From: Campanula takesimana
Lineage: Eukaryota; Streptophyta; Magnoliopsida; Asterales; Campanulaceae
Direction of reading: 5' to 3'
Length of the DNA stretch: 64,000 nucleotides
NCBI GenBank assembly: GCA_026119855.1
Contig: JAOWBW010000043.1
Coordinates: 2,108,001-2,172,000, forward strand
Numbering within the stretch: the stretch's first letter is position 1; every line of letters starts with the position of its first letter. A model generated the notes under the pieces. The model was not told the origin of the DNA. It worked only from the letters and a program-made list of their open reading frames with translations, and did not search any database. Of this stretch, positions 32,330-44,108 are shown piece after piece. The position numbers and the translations under genes are program-made.

Positions 32330-33159
32330 ATTGGCATTAAGAGATTTTCTATCTTCCAAGAACTGAAACACACCATGCTTTTTCAAGTTAGCCTCATCAA
32401 TGTATTTTTCCCTATCAATTTTCTTAGATGAATGCAACAACCATTTTTCCATTTGCTCTTTCTTAAAAAATTCCAAAGTAAAAAATGGTTTAGAAAAAGC
32501 ATCATCATCATTATCATCAAAACTTTGCTCAAGAAAATCATCAGAAGATTCACGAATATCCGGTGCATTAATAGGAACTCTAGGAGGTTTAGACGAACCA
32601 GATGTTACCTTATGTGTCACCTTCTTTCCAGTAGCAAGTGAGGTAGCACTTTCTTTTCCCTTGCCTTTAATCACTCGTTTCTGGACAGCAGCTAGGGGTT
32701 CGTCTTCATCCGCTACCTAATCTTCCAATGTCTCCACAAATTGAGTCTTTTATGCTTCAACCTTGTAGTTTTCATCCGAGTTGTGATCAGAGGAGAGACC
32801 AAGTGACTCTTCATCAAAAACAATTATGGGATCAGAGGGAGTATTGGACCGAGATTTTGGGTTTGGATTGTTCCTTGCACTGAGTCGGCTTGAAGTCCTC
32901 TTCTTGGAGGGTTGAGCATCCGATTTGGAGGAAGAAGGGGATTTTGTTTTGGGTTTGTTGGTGGCGGTAACCAGTGGTTGAGAGGCAGTCACGGTGGGGG
33001 TAGGTTGGACTGAGGTAGCAACCATGTAAGGCTCATTAATGGACATGACCATAGATGGAGAGATGTTAGAAACCATGGGAGATATGTCCAACCCGAGACA
33101 ACACCCGGTGACTCCTCTAATGGTGCGGATTGGTTAGGGTTTTGTAAGGGATATGCCAT
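32330..33159 (-). pseudogene. Putative plant transposon protein, N-terminal part
   Basis: The start is the ATG at 33157-33159 (MAYPLQNPNQ). A frame change near 33090 leads into MDISPMVSNISP, and a stop near 32750 separates it from the ORF at 32674. The region is Pro/Ser/Thr/Lys-rich and probably disordered (NKPKTKSPSSSKSD, KKRTSSRLSARNNP). It then becomes acidic (EQSFDDNDDDAF) before FFKKEQMEKWLLHSSKKI and FLEDRKSLNAN, where TR-GAG A is inserted. Such a basic, disordered N-terminus before the YPxxVxxFY domain is usual for this family. A minus-strand TATA-like tatataccccc near 33258 lies about 100 bp upstream, so the ORF may have had its own promoter. Confidence 0.6.
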
Positions 33160-33959
33160 TGTCAAATTTTCGAGAGGTAGAGAAGGGGAATTTTGAGAAG
33201 GGTTTTGATTTTGGAAGGTTACTTAGATAGAGAAAAAGATGATGGAGAGGAGGGGGTATATAGGTGCGTGTGAGAGAGAAAGAGATAGTAAATAGGGATA
33301 GGATTTTAGGAGGTTAAGAATGTGAATAGAGATAGAATTTAATTTAGATTTAACTCTTATCACCTAAATTAACTAAGACCCCCTATTTTTACTCACATTT
33401 AAACTATCCTAAATAAACCCCCTATTTACTTGCACACAAAATAACCACTCCCTACACGTCCGGCCTACACAAAACGGCGGCCATCATATTTTTATATATT
33501 TTTTATATTTTTTTAAAGAAAATAATAAAAAGATTTGTTTAAGACTTTTTAAAATTTTAAACTATTTAAATAATAAAAAGACTTTCAACTTTGAAAACTT
33601 AATGAACAAATCCAAAAATAAAAGAATAAAAACTAATATAGCACACACTAATGTGTTAAGGCTTTTTTATAAGTGCTTTTTAGCCTTTTTGTCTCTGATT
33701 TTATCAAAAAGATTAGTGACTTTGTCACTTTTGAGTATAAAAGGGAATTTCATCGATAATGTTACCTTGTGTGTTATCCTACCATAACAGAAAGGTCAGT
33801 ATGTGCCACCGTCAATGGATAGAAATGACTACCCACTGACAGATTGAAAACAAAACAATTTTTTTAATAAGTAAATAATACACTAATATACAAGTGTTAC
33901 TTCAAGTGTTGTCAACACTCGAGGTAACACAACAGAACAAGGACAATTAGAGATTGCAA
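33160..33959 (-). other. Non-coding stretch between copia RNase H and the transposon-protein ORF
   Basis: AT-rich text. The part at 33160-33300 has ga-rich UTR-like runs and the TATA-like site. The rest could hold LTR or spacer of the copia remnant, but I find no clear LTR ends. The 61-codon ORF at 33602 is not convincing. Confidence 0.4.
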
Positions 33960-35270
33960 AGACCAATAGAGTTTTTCAAGCTAGAAAATCTCTCATGGTC
34001 TAAGGCCTTGGTAAAAATGTCAGCAAGTTGATAATTGGTATCAATATGCTCTATATTAATTAAGCCTTTTTCAACCATATCTCTTAAAAAAATGATGACG
34101 GATGTCGATGTGTTTGGTGCGGGAGTGTTGGACGGGGTTTATAGAAATATTGATTACACTCAAGTTATCACAGTACATGGTTAAGATATTACTATCAAGA
34201 CCATAAACGTCTAACATGTTTTTTAACCAAATTAGTTGAGAACAACAACTCCCGGCTGCAACATATTCAGATTATGCAGTCGAAAGCGACACACAATTTT
34301 GTTTACGACTGTACCATGACACTAAATTGTTACTCTTCCGATCATCTATGTCCCCTGCCCAATCCGAGTCACTAAAGCCTACCAAATTAGTATTAGTATC
34401 TTTACTATACCATATTCCTAATTCACTTGTTTCAGACACATATTTAATTATCTTTTCAACGGAATTAAGATGAGAGACTTTAGGGTTGGATTGGTACCGT
34501 GCAAAAACACACACACTGAACATTATGTCGGGATGGCTAGAGGTAAGGTAAAGAAGGCTACCTATCATGGAACGATAGTTGGGTAGGATCAACATCTTGT
34601 CTACCCTTGATCCTTTCCAAGCTTGAGAGTAGTACCCATAGGAATTTTAGAGCTCTTTGATCCTTCTAAGCCAAAATTTTTCACCAAATTTCTCGCATAC
34701 TTGCTTTGTGAGATAAATATCCCTTCACTTGACTATTTTACCTTCAAGCCTAAAAAGAAATTTAGTTCATCCATCATGCTCATCTCAAATGTTGATGTCA
34801 TAGCCTCTACAAAATCATTTAAATATGTTTTAAAAGTAGAGCAATAGACTATGTCATCAATATAGATTTGAACAACAACGAGTTCCTTTCCATGTCGTAG
34901 AATAAATAAGGTCATATCCGCCTCTCCTCTAGTAAATCCATACTCAAGTAAAAATCTTGTTAAGCGACCATACCATGCACGTGGATCTTGTTTTAAGACA
35001 TATAAGGCTCTATCAAGTCTACATACATGGTTTGGTTGAAATGGATCTTCAAAACCTTTTGGTTGTTCAGCGAAAACTTCTTCATCTAAGTATCCATTTA
35101 AAAATGCTGCTTTTACATCCATTTGATACAATGTGATTTTAAGATAACAAGAAATTGCTAAGAGAAGTCTTATTGACTCAATTCTAGCCACGGGTTCAAA
35201 GGTTTCATCAAAGTCGATACCTTCCACTTGTGTATAGCCTTGAGCCTTAAGACGAGCTTTGTTTCGAACA
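33960..35270 (-). pseudogene. Ty1/copia RT and RNase H remnant (SIRE-like), truncated
   Basis: The 183-codon ORF at 34733-35284 gives KARLKAQGYTQVEGIDFDET, YQMDVKAAFLNGYLDEEVF, LYVLKQDPRAWYGRL and QIYIDDIVYCS. The catalytic motif is YIDD, usual as YVDD/YIDD in copia. After a stop, 34595-34272 gives the connection and RNase H (SMIGSLLYLTSSHPDIMFSV, GFSDSDWAGDIDDRKS). A further stop follows at about 34277, and remnants of the RNase H end run to about 33960. The wording around VEGIDFDETF is typical of SIRE/Maximus elements, which often carry an extra ORF after pol. The transposon-protein ORF on the same strand downstream would fit that place. Its 5' part is cut by the TR-GAG B LTR at 35271. Confidence 0.85.
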
Positions 35271-36236
35271 TGTAGACACCCCAATTTGAACGCAAATTCA
35301 TGATTACACTATTCTCGTGTCTCGACTTCGTGTTTTGATGAAAACTCGTTAGATTCGTTAAGTTTCTGACTGACTCCGTTAGTTAGGGGGTAAACTGAAC
35401 AACAGAACTTTAGATAAGGGTAAAACAATACTTCTGTACTGGATGTCTCGTACGAGACATCTCCTCTGTCTGCGAGTCTGATTCATTTTCCTTCTCCGTT
35501 TCGATCTCTTTCTTGGCCAACACTCTCCTAATCCGGGAAACGTCTAATTAGGAGACTTTATAGATGTTTCCTACTGATTTCCTACCTACTTTAACCTCTC
35601 CAAATAAGGACTTTATCACCTACCAAACTTAGGACTCCTAGACTTGGTCCCTAAGTAATCCAATACTTATAAAATAGAGTTCTTTCACCACAAAAGAGGT
35701 TAACAACTCTCTAATCAGTCTCTCTCTCAAGAATCCCGTGTTTCCTCTCCCCTCACACCAAAACACCATCAAAAACTCATCTTTTCAAGACAAAATCATC
35801 ACAAAATTCTGGGATCATCAAGGCCTTAGTCAAGGCCATCAATTGGAATCTCAAAAACACATTAGGTAAACTCCTACGATTTTAATCTCTACTTCTCATC
35901 ACATTCTTTGTTTTAGAATAGTGTAATCCCATCAAAAGGATCAGCCTAGATCCTCTCCAATTCATGGAGATGGTCTCGAAGCACATGATACGACATTCCA
36001 ATAATTAATAAATTAATTATTGGCTTTATTTGTTTTAATTGTTTATTTGCTATTTGATTAAAAATACCTAAGCAAGACCAATCCTAGATTGGGTGGATTG
36101 GGTGCTCCTTGACCTTCCCAATCTATAACTTAACCCCCGAACTCAAGAATCTCACGGTCCGTGTTCCGTTCAACAACATGGTGGCGACTCTCAAATCAAA
36201 AAGGTAAAGCGAGGATCTTTTTCTCGGATGCAAATA
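35271..36236 (+). repeat. 5' LTR of TR-GAG B (966 bp)
   Basis: It starts tgtagacacccc and ends ggatgcaaata (TA in place of the usual CA). TATA-like cttataaaatag lies at 35667-35678, with the TGTCTCGTACGAGACA palindrome at 35444-35459 upstream. Confidence 0.88.
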
Positions 36237-36237
36237 A

Positions 36238-36255
36238 TGGCGACTCTGTTGGGGA
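36238..36255 (+). other. Primer binding site of TR-GAG B
   Basis: TGGCGACTCTGTTGGGGA, one base different from the site in TR-GAG A and element 1. Confidence 0.8.
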
Positions 36256-36409
36256 CCAATTAAGTGGGTTAGACTTGTGTACAAATTAGGTGTTTTTATA
36301 TCTCTGTAATTTTCAAAAAAAAATATTTTTTTTTCTGAATTTTTTTGTGAATTTTCGGACTGCTCTGTTTTGAATCTGTTCTGTTCTGAATCTGGGGTCT
36401 GGACTGGAA

Positions 36410-36445
36410 TGTCTCGTACGAGACATTTATGTCTCGTACGAGACA
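36410..36445. repeat. Paired TGTCTCGTACGAGACA palindromes in TR-GAG B leader
   Basis: Two perfect 16-bp palindromes at 36410-36425 and 36430-36445, four bases apart. A decayed third (tgtctcgtatgaggca) is at 37876-37891. Confidence 0.85.
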
Positions 36446-36971
36446 TCTCTTCAAAAGCCGTCAAACACATTTTGATTTGGAAAATTTAAGGTTTAATCAT
36501 TGTGTCATGATTGACCAATGATTGCTTATGATTAAATCTCATTTTAATCATTTGCAATCATTGGGTAATCATTAGTAATGATTAGGAATTAAAAAAAAAT
36601 CAAATTGGTTACTAAAACTTCAATAATTACATTCTAGTCACTGGACTTTTAAAAATCCCAGAACAGTCCCAGGTCTTCAGAAAATTCCAGATCAGTCCCT
36701 GGAATTAAAAAAAAAAGTACTTTTCTTTGCTTGTTTTACTCCGTCCCCATATGTGCAAAAAAATGATTTATGTCATATACATGTATTGTTTTTGCGCTAA
36801 CATCTTTTGCAGCGGAGTATAAAAAAATGAATAAATTAGGGATGACCTGTACTCATTACCTAGTTTATCCATTAATGGGTAATGCAAGCACTGTGAGTAC
36901 TTCTATCCCTCTCTTCTATGTGCTCCTACGTGCTTATGTGCTCTTCCTCTTCTCAAAAATCTTTTCAAACT

Positions 36972-37026
36972 CGAACTACGTTGACCTGAGTCTCTCTTTT
37001 TTCTAAATATTGAGAGAAACGTAGGC
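36972..37026. repeat. Motif A, copy 5 (reverse orientation)
   Basis: On the minus strand, ctacgtt pairs with aacgtag and the inner ctctc with gagag. It is in reverse orientation, as expected for the plus-oriented element. Confidence 0.75.
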
Positions 37027-37690
37027 AACCACTTTGGTCCGGTCAATCTTTTACTTGCTTTCAAAAAAAAAAAACTTTAAAAAAAATCTCTATTTTTCCT
37101 TTGACACCTAGAACTTTACTCTCACACACGTGCACGCATGTAGAATAATTGCACTACATACCCTATAAACCCAGGTCCAAATCGGAGGACGGATGTCGGT
37201 CAGCACCCCCAGTCTACGAGTGGAACTCGCCGGTATCTCTAAAGATGGTGTACCCACTCCGTGACACGCTCCTAGACTGTGTTCATGGGGAGCATTAGCC
37301 GTAAGCCCTGCATCAACCTCATGCATACATAATAGTCAATAGGACACTCCTTGAGACCGGTCAGTTCGATTCTTAGGGTTGTTTTAATCTTTGCCCAAGA
37401 TAACGCTTTTACTACAATCTATAATCCTCCCTTCATGAATTCTTGACGGTTGTCCCTTCGGTGATAAATTATCAGACAAAGGATTGCGATGGTGAAATTG
37501 AGAATTTTTCTACGTTCATCGAGTCTAGTCTCTTTCGCCATCAAGATCCTGCGTTTGATAATGTCCCTTTCGGTTGTCCCTAAACAAGAATTCATAAGGT
37601 TTGATTGCATAAAAGGCGTTGTTTAACAAAGTGAAAAACAATTACGGAATCACTTAGGTTTGGCTAAATTGAATGGTGGATTCCGATGAG

Positions 37691-37757
37691 AATATGGGAC
37701 CTTTGCCTAAATTGTATGTTTGGGAGAGTGCAATACAGGTGAAAAACAAGGGATCAT
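37691..37757. repeat. Motif C, copy 3 (reverse orientation)
   Basis: In reverse it shows ccttgtttttcacctg, tattgcac and cccaaacatacaatttagg, about 310 bp upstream of gag. The hairpin has one mismatch. Confidence 0.65.
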
Positions 37758-38070
37758 ATTCTAGGGTGATAGTATCCACTATTCCAGGATATTAGATAGA
37801 AACCCCCCAAAACGGATTAAGTTCTGTCCGACCAAAATTAGGATTAAAATCTGAAATTCTGTGATCTGTGCTGGATGTCTCGTATGAGGCATCCTCTTCT
37901 GTCCACGACAGTCTCTGTGCTATGCTTGTTTGGTCAACCTACACTCACTCCTAAGCCTATACACCTCATAAAGACGACTTGTTGGGACCTTAATCTGGGG
38001 TTAATGCAATCTCTATACCTTTAGGTCCGTCCGAATCACAACTAGATTGTTCCAAACTCACCCGAAACCA

Positions 38071-39408
38071 TGCCTAGCAGCACCGACACAAATATTGATG
38101 CTCTCAAAGATGCCCAAGCTAAAATCTTAGAGGCCACCAAGAAACTAGATGAGAATCAAGCTCACATAGACGCCTTAATTGCCGAGCTCCATGCATTGAA
38201 TGTAAAGAAGGCTAAGAAAAAAAAAGAAGGATTATGAATCCCCCGCCTCTTCCGAAGATGAGGCATCCTCTAAAAAGAAAGATAAGAAGTCTAAGAAGAA
38301 GCACTACGAGTCTGAATCTTCTTAATCTTCTTCCTCATCCGATGACGAGGAACATGTCTCCAAGACTACCAAGTCAAAGAAAGAAGGTAGTGGTGAAAGC
38401 AAAAAGGTTGATGCTCCTGTGGCCATGAATTACCTTGAAAAGAAACTTGCCTCACTTGACACTCCAAAGGGATCGTTCACTCCTTTTGATCCGAATTCTC
38501 TCCGACAATCCATCACCAAGATTCCACGCAAATATAAGACTCCCGATGTGGAAAATTTCAAGGGCACCACTTGTCCCAGAGCTCATGTTGATACCTATAC
38601 TTGGGCCATATTACCAATGGGTGTTGATGACAACATTCTAGCCCAATATTTTCCTCAAACCTTGGAGGGTGCTGCAAGAGATTGGTACATGTCACTTCCG
38701 ATATCCACTAGGCTTGATTGGTCAGAAGCATGTCGAGTGTTCCAAAGGCAGTTTGAAGACAACTCTACATACCGCCCTACTAGGAGGGATCTTGAACAAA
38801 CTAAGCAATACCCCAACGAGTATTTTGCCGAATTTGCTAGAAGGTGGAGGCTCAAGCTTACAGAAATTGTTGAAAGACCTACTCTTAAAGAACAAATCCA
38901 CATCTTTCTTCAATGTCTTCATGATGAATTCCAAGACAAGCTTACCGGTAATTACTTTCATAGTTTTAATGAACTCCACAAATCCGGAATAAGAATTGAT
39001 GACCTCCTCAAGTCTAAAAGAAAGGAAAGTAGGTATCGCTATGATCACAAAGGTTCATCCAACAAAGAAACCTCCGTCAATGCTATACTTTCAACAACCA
39101 AGGAAAAGGCAATTACCCCGCCCCCAAAAGAGAGAAAAAAAGAAAGAGTCTACAACAAGCTAGAAGGGGTCACTCAAGGAGAACTCTTTGACATACTCGT
39201 CCAAGAAGGAAAGATCACACCAAAAAATCCTCCTACTACACCAGGGGAACTACCTCCTCATCACCTCTTCTACAAGTTCCACAAAGCCACCAGCCATGAC
39301 ACCAACTCTTGTAAACACTTAAAAGATGTGATCCAAGATCTCATTGACAACAAGGATCTTGAAGCGCCAAATCTCCTCAACAACCCGCTTCCTAACAACT
39401 CTCTCTAA
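38071..39408 (+). pseudogene. gag of TR-GAG B, one frameshift and one stop
   Basis: The start is the ATG at 38071 (MPSSTDTNIDALKDAQAKIL), an N-terminal coiled coil. A shift in the A-run near 38220 and a TAA near 38324 break the Lys/Ser-rich stretch. The frame is then open from 38419. Retrotrans_gag capsid domain: VENFKGTTCPRAHVDTYTWA, GAARDWYMSLP, FARRWRLKLTE, FLQCLHDEFQDKL. C-terminal part: TQGELFDILVQEGKITP and a knuckle with KFHKATSHDTNSCKHLK. The knuckle has Phe-Tyr-Lys before the first His, so the first Cys is lost. Gag would form particles. With no pol here, the element is non-autonomous. Confidence 0.85.
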
Positions 39409-40549
39409 GCACAAAGAAGAATGAAGCCTCAAGAAGAAATCAAGATCAACAACTTTGGGGCTACAACTATCCTCTCCCTTTATCCCTAGAATTAGAATAG
39501 GTTTAAATTCTTAGTATGCGCTCGAAGTCGTTCTGTCATTCTAGTCCATCTCCCTCCTCTCTAGTTTGTGTCAACTATCGAGTCTGATTTGAATTCTAGT
39601 TATTAATAAAAGTCATTCCCATTTCCTATACACTTCTCTAAGGTTGTTCTACCTTTTGAATATCTTTCTAATTCATGAAATGGACCCGCAAACAATAATT
39701 GTCATTAATCTAAAACCTTGAAATTGATAATAGAAATGTTTAAACAAGTGAGAAGGCCTAGGGGCTACACATTACTATCACCACGCTCATGCCAAAAGTC
39801 GAAGGACCACAATGGAAGAAAGTCAAAGGCATTACCATTCTCAAACAAAGGTGGGGCTACCCAATTCAAGCTTTGAGAGTCAAAAAAAAAAAAAAAAAAA
39901 AAAACTCTCAAGCTTTCACAACCCTACAAACAAAGAATTCAACCACACACAATGAAGTAAAAAAGGAGGCCTCTCATCTCCTCCTACAACAAATATCAAA
40001 TCCAAATGAAGAAAAAATGAGACTCCTAACTTGAAGACCGTCTCCATCATCCGTAGATATCACTCATGAAGAAATCCGAAGAGCGCACTAATGATTAGGC
40101 CTTCTCCTCAAAACTTGTCAAGACATTTCTAGATGATTCACTTGCAAAAATGAACTTGACAAACACTTAAGACATCAAAAATAAATACTAGGGTCCATTA
40201 AAGGTAAAACTATCTTTCTAGTACTTTAAGCCAAGTAGCGTTCTTCGTTGAGTCTAGGGGCTTCCTCTTCCTCACCCTTATATGCCTTCTTCAAATCCAA
40301 GCATCAAGGCTACGGGCTTTTGATCCTTTCCTTCCCTAGTCTATTCATTCTCAAGACGTACGAACTCGTCAAAATAAATCCACACTAGGGGCTATCCTCT
40401 TTGCCTCCTACTCTCACTACATGGTGTGGTATCTCAAACCGAGTCGATGTATGGAACAATTTCCGAAAAGCCAAGTCGATAGCTAAAATTCCTAATACAT
40501 TCAAACCCAAAAATCTTGCATGTCTCTCCCCAAATAAGAGACAAAACAC
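39409..40549 (+). other. 3' non-coding part of TR-GAG B
   Basis: Matches 26.6-27.8 kb in reverse. It contains a poly-A run (about 39885-39905). No gene; the ORF at 39789 is low-complexity. Confidence 0.7.
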
Positions 40550-41061
40550 TATGAATACGTGAGATGAAAATTGAGAGTCACCACATTGTTTTATTTGTAG
40601 TTAAAACATTGAGAAAAACCATTTATGAGAATAATAGGGTTCGGGGGGTCAAATTACAATAAGAGAAGAATATTCATGTTATCACTCCTATTGCCAGACG
40701 AATCGGTCTTTCTATCATGATCAATGTGTGTGTGTGTGTTAGTGATTGAGACCGGATCCGAAGATTGCCTACATTCTTCGCATCATGAGAAGCTTAGGTC
40801 GGTGTAGTTCATTGATGAATTAGAATGGGGAGAGATGAAGCGGGATCATGCATATAGAGGGGGAATATTAGGGTTGGAAGTAGTTCCTAGATCTTATTAG
40901 GGTTTGATGAAATCCTAGGATCATCATCGGCTATGGTATGTGCACATAAATAAGGATTACAATCCTAGATCTAGCATATCATGTATGTATAAGACTTAGA
41001 TCTAGCATAATAATAAGAATATCATGAATACGTATGAATGAACACATAAACATGAAGATCG
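40550..41061 (-). mobile_element. 3' LTR of element 4, first part
   Basis: It begins tatgaatacg (compare tgtgaatacc in element 1) and follows the element 1 LTR text (gttcgggg, gtcaaattacaa, tcggtctttctatcatgat). Motif A lies at 40767-40810. It is interrupted by copia copy 2 at 41062 and resumes at 49457. A (TG)n run is at 40728-40740. Confidence 0.75.
40767..40810. repeat. Motif A, copy 6 (inside LTR)
   Basis: The outer arms are ctaca and tgtag, a changed but still perfectly paired version. The inner arms ttct and agaa pair. It occupies the same LTR place as copy 2. Confidence 0.75.
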
Positions 41062-42517
41062 TGTTGGTAGTGGTGCCCTAGGCACGTTTAATAAACGTTG
41101 TAATTGTTATCATTTATTTCATATCAATAAAGAGATGTTTTGATTATTATTGTTGTTCATGTTTACTTATAATAATCTCCGTCCCTAGTACTTGTTAAGC
41201 ACTAGTATAAAGGCTAAATGATCATGGGATGATCATGTTAGATTTATGGGTACTTGTTTGGAACAAGGTACTGGACATGACCCGCTGTATGAGATTTATG
41301 TCATGGTCTATATTGAACATACATATCATATTAGCTATGTCATTCGAATCCTTAGACATGAAGTTATTATAGTCTTCCACTTGATGAACATTATGTTTGA
41401 CATATTCAAACGCTAACTTTAACCGGGTAGTTATAAAGGGTGTGATTGGCATAATCAGATTCAAGTAGGGAAGAGTAATAAGCTAAATGGATTTGTCCCT
41501 CTTCGAGAGATGTCAAGCTTGGGCCCTCGTAGGAATGATGTTGATGAAATGTTCGGCCGGACTCAAGTGAATTGATTGGATCAATGTCATTTGGATTATC
41601 AACATATTCGGAATCGAGAAAGTATTGAACAAAGACAAGTTGACTTGTTGACCATGACTTGTGTTCAAAGACATTGTGGACAAAGGGATTGTGACATGTT
41701 CTAAAAGGAATGCGAACTTGTATCTAGTTATATTATTTGGGTAGGTATGACGGTTTGCTAGAACCTAATCATATCTTATGGTTTCATGTTTGAACCCATT
41801 GCCAACTTAATATAATCCTAGAGGGTCACACACAATAGAACGAATCTTTAAAAGGACTAAAGTGGAATTTTTCAGTGTTTCTGGGCAGGCGGGCGACCGC
41901 CCAAGATGGACCGAGCGACCGCCCAAAGTTGGGCGACCGCACATCCTTCTTTGGGCGGCCGCACGGTGGTGTCGGGTGGCAGATTCCTAATTTGATTAGG
42001 AAACGAATTTTGGACGGATTTTGACACAAGTTTCCTATTTGGAATAGGTCCTACTTGTGTATAAAAGGCCAAATTCGGCCAGCAATCTTTACCAATGATT
42101 TTGCGAGTCTCCAAATAGTTTGAGAGAGTTTATTTTGTTCCAAGATATCTTTTGATTGAAGAACAAAATAATACACAATTAAAGTTCCATATAGTCATTA
42201 TCAATTGTGAAAGTGTGTTTCATAATTGTTGGTCTAGCAACCAAGATCAAGAAGCTCCTTGATATTCGTTCGTGGTGTGGATACCGCTAGAGGGTGAAGC
42301 TCATCATCTTCAAAGTTTGTGTTCTTACTTTCTTCGTGATCAAACTTCAAATCTCCACCAAGATCATAGCTAGAATTCAAAGTCATCAAGGGTTAGTTTT
42401 TTTTTCCTCTATTCATGTTGTTGTATTTGACTTAATCATATGAATGGATCTATGGGCTTTGGGTTTCAAAATTTTAAATGCTAAATTCCGCTGCGCATGT
42501 TACATCGAAACCCAACA
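41062..42517 (+). repeat. 5' LTR of copia copy 2
   Basis: It starts tgttggtagtggtgcc and ends gaaacccaaca. TATA tataaaag is at 42060-42067, and the GC box array at 41891-41967 lies about 95-170 bp upstream. Confidence 0.95.
41891..41967. promoter_or_regulatory. GCGACCGC/GCGGCCGC box array in copia LTR, copy 2
   Basis: Boxes gggcgaccgcccaa, gagcgaccgcccaa, gggcgaccgcaca and gggcggccgcacg. A same-position array is in the 3' LTR at 48826-48903. Confidence 0.7.
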
Positions 42518-42518
42518 G

Positions 42519-42530
42519 TGGTATCAGAGC
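42519..42530 (+). other. Primer binding site of copia copy 2
   Basis: TGGTATCAGAGC, initiator-Met tRNA type, one base after the LTR. Confidence 0.95.
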
Positions 42531-44108
42531 CCCGTTCATGTTGATTATTTCAATACCGAGATCATGTTATGTGTATATAAATTGTTTATGTGCCTTGCAT
42601 GGTATGAATATTGGAATATATGTTGTTTATGTGTTTTTGTGATTTTATGTGGTTTATTGTTTTGCAACTTTAATCGCACGATTCAATCGCAATAAATAAA
42701 TTATGGTGGATTCAGAATTGTTGATTATTAATTTTTGATTGGATCAAAGTTTTTATAATCGGGGAAAAACAATTTTGAGACAAAGTTTTCGAACTTTGAA
42801 AATTCTGCACATTCTGATCACAGTGGGCGACCGCACAAAACGCCTTGGGCGGCCGTACGGTTTTGGGCGACCGCACAAGGGTTTTTGGGCGGCCGCACAG
42901 GGACATCAGAAAGTCAGATTTTGGTTGAAAATCAGAATCTGGAATTTTTCAAAAACTCAACAAAACCAGTAACAGAACCAGTCCAGACTTGCTGATCTGG
43001 AATGGGTTTTTGGGTAGTTGGTTTGTGTGTGGATTTTGGGGTTTGATTTTCCTATTTGTTTTAGTCTTGTGACTCTAAGATTGGTTCAAGGTTTGGATGG
43101 CTAATCTGCGTTCATCGAGATTGTGTTTCCCAAACTTGATCGCAATAAAAGTTTCAAAGATAAAACGAAGTTAGAATTATGAAGAGTTCATAATTGCTAA
43201 AATTGAGAAACAAAGTTCTCGATTCAAAGATTGGAGATCCATGTGGAATTGTGGATGCAATTGGCCTACGTTCATCGAGACCATCTATTGCTTAGTTTCG
43301 GCCACATGGACTACTTTCTTGGTTTCTTGAATTAGTGCGGGATTGTGGTTGCCTAATGGCTTAGTTCGACCGCACTTCTTATTGTCTTGATTTGGAGATA
43401 ATAACCAAAGTTGAAATAGTCTCATCCTCATAATTATAGAGAAACTAATGACACATAAATATCATGCTTAAATTAATGGAGATTAATTTAGTGGCTAAAC
43501 TTGATGTGTAATATGTTTATATTATGTGCTCATAAATGTGTTATATGCTATATGTGATGAACCTTCAAAGAAAGTTTTAAGTCCTTAATTGCCATGCCAT
43601 GATTAAAACACTTGTTTATACATGGGTGATCTTGATGTGGGTTCGCTTCCGCGAGGTGCATTAATTTTATTCATGTATAAGCAAGATGAGGTTCATTAGT
43701 TTAATGTGGGCTTGCCTCCGCAAGGTACATTAAATTGAATGGTTCCTATGCGTTTAAAATGGTTGGACTTAATTAGGCGTCAAAACGGTTTTGGGCCTAG
43801 GCAAAAGATGAGATTAAACATGCTTTGGAAATTGGATTTCTCAAAGAATCTCATAAAAGGATCTAAGAATCATATGGGATATGATTGACATGATTGTCTA
43901 CCTAATTAATTTAGTTTTGAGCGGTCCGTCTCCGTGGACTCAAAAGTTTAAAGTTGGATCTTAGCCCAATTAAATTATATTATACATTGGATGTATATGA
44001 AGGTTATATAATTTAGTGGGAGTATTTTGTTTGAAAAACACATTATTTATTTCTTTAATGAAAAATCGGTACTTATTAAATTTTGGAAATTTTGCATAAT
44101 TTTAGATA
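42531..44108 (+). other. Untranslated leader of copia copy 2
   Basis: About 1.6 kb without copia protein. It includes a box array at 42826-42900 alternating gggcgaccgcacaa and gggcggccgcac or gtac. Confidence 0.8.

Larger units (their letters stand above)
36446..38070 (+). other. Leader of TR-GAG B
   Basis: Non-coding, about 1.6 kb, with repeated 'aatcatt..gattg' phrases at 36490-36590, motif A (36972-37026), a segment shared with TR-GAG A (37100-37450) and motif C (37691-37757). Confidence 0.7.
35271..40549 (+). mobile_element. gag-only LTR element (TR-GAG-like) B, truncated on the right
   Basis: It starts with the 5' LTR (TGTAGACACCCC, 35271-36236), then primer site, leader with palindromes, motif A, motif C, and gag at 38071-39408. 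A 3' region matches TR-GAG A in reverse until 40549, where element 4 begins. The last shared words (tctctccccaaataagag) stop just short of where motif B would be. The 3' LTR is not seen. It is inserted in the copia RT remnant, in opposite orientation to TR-GAG A. Confidence 0.85.
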
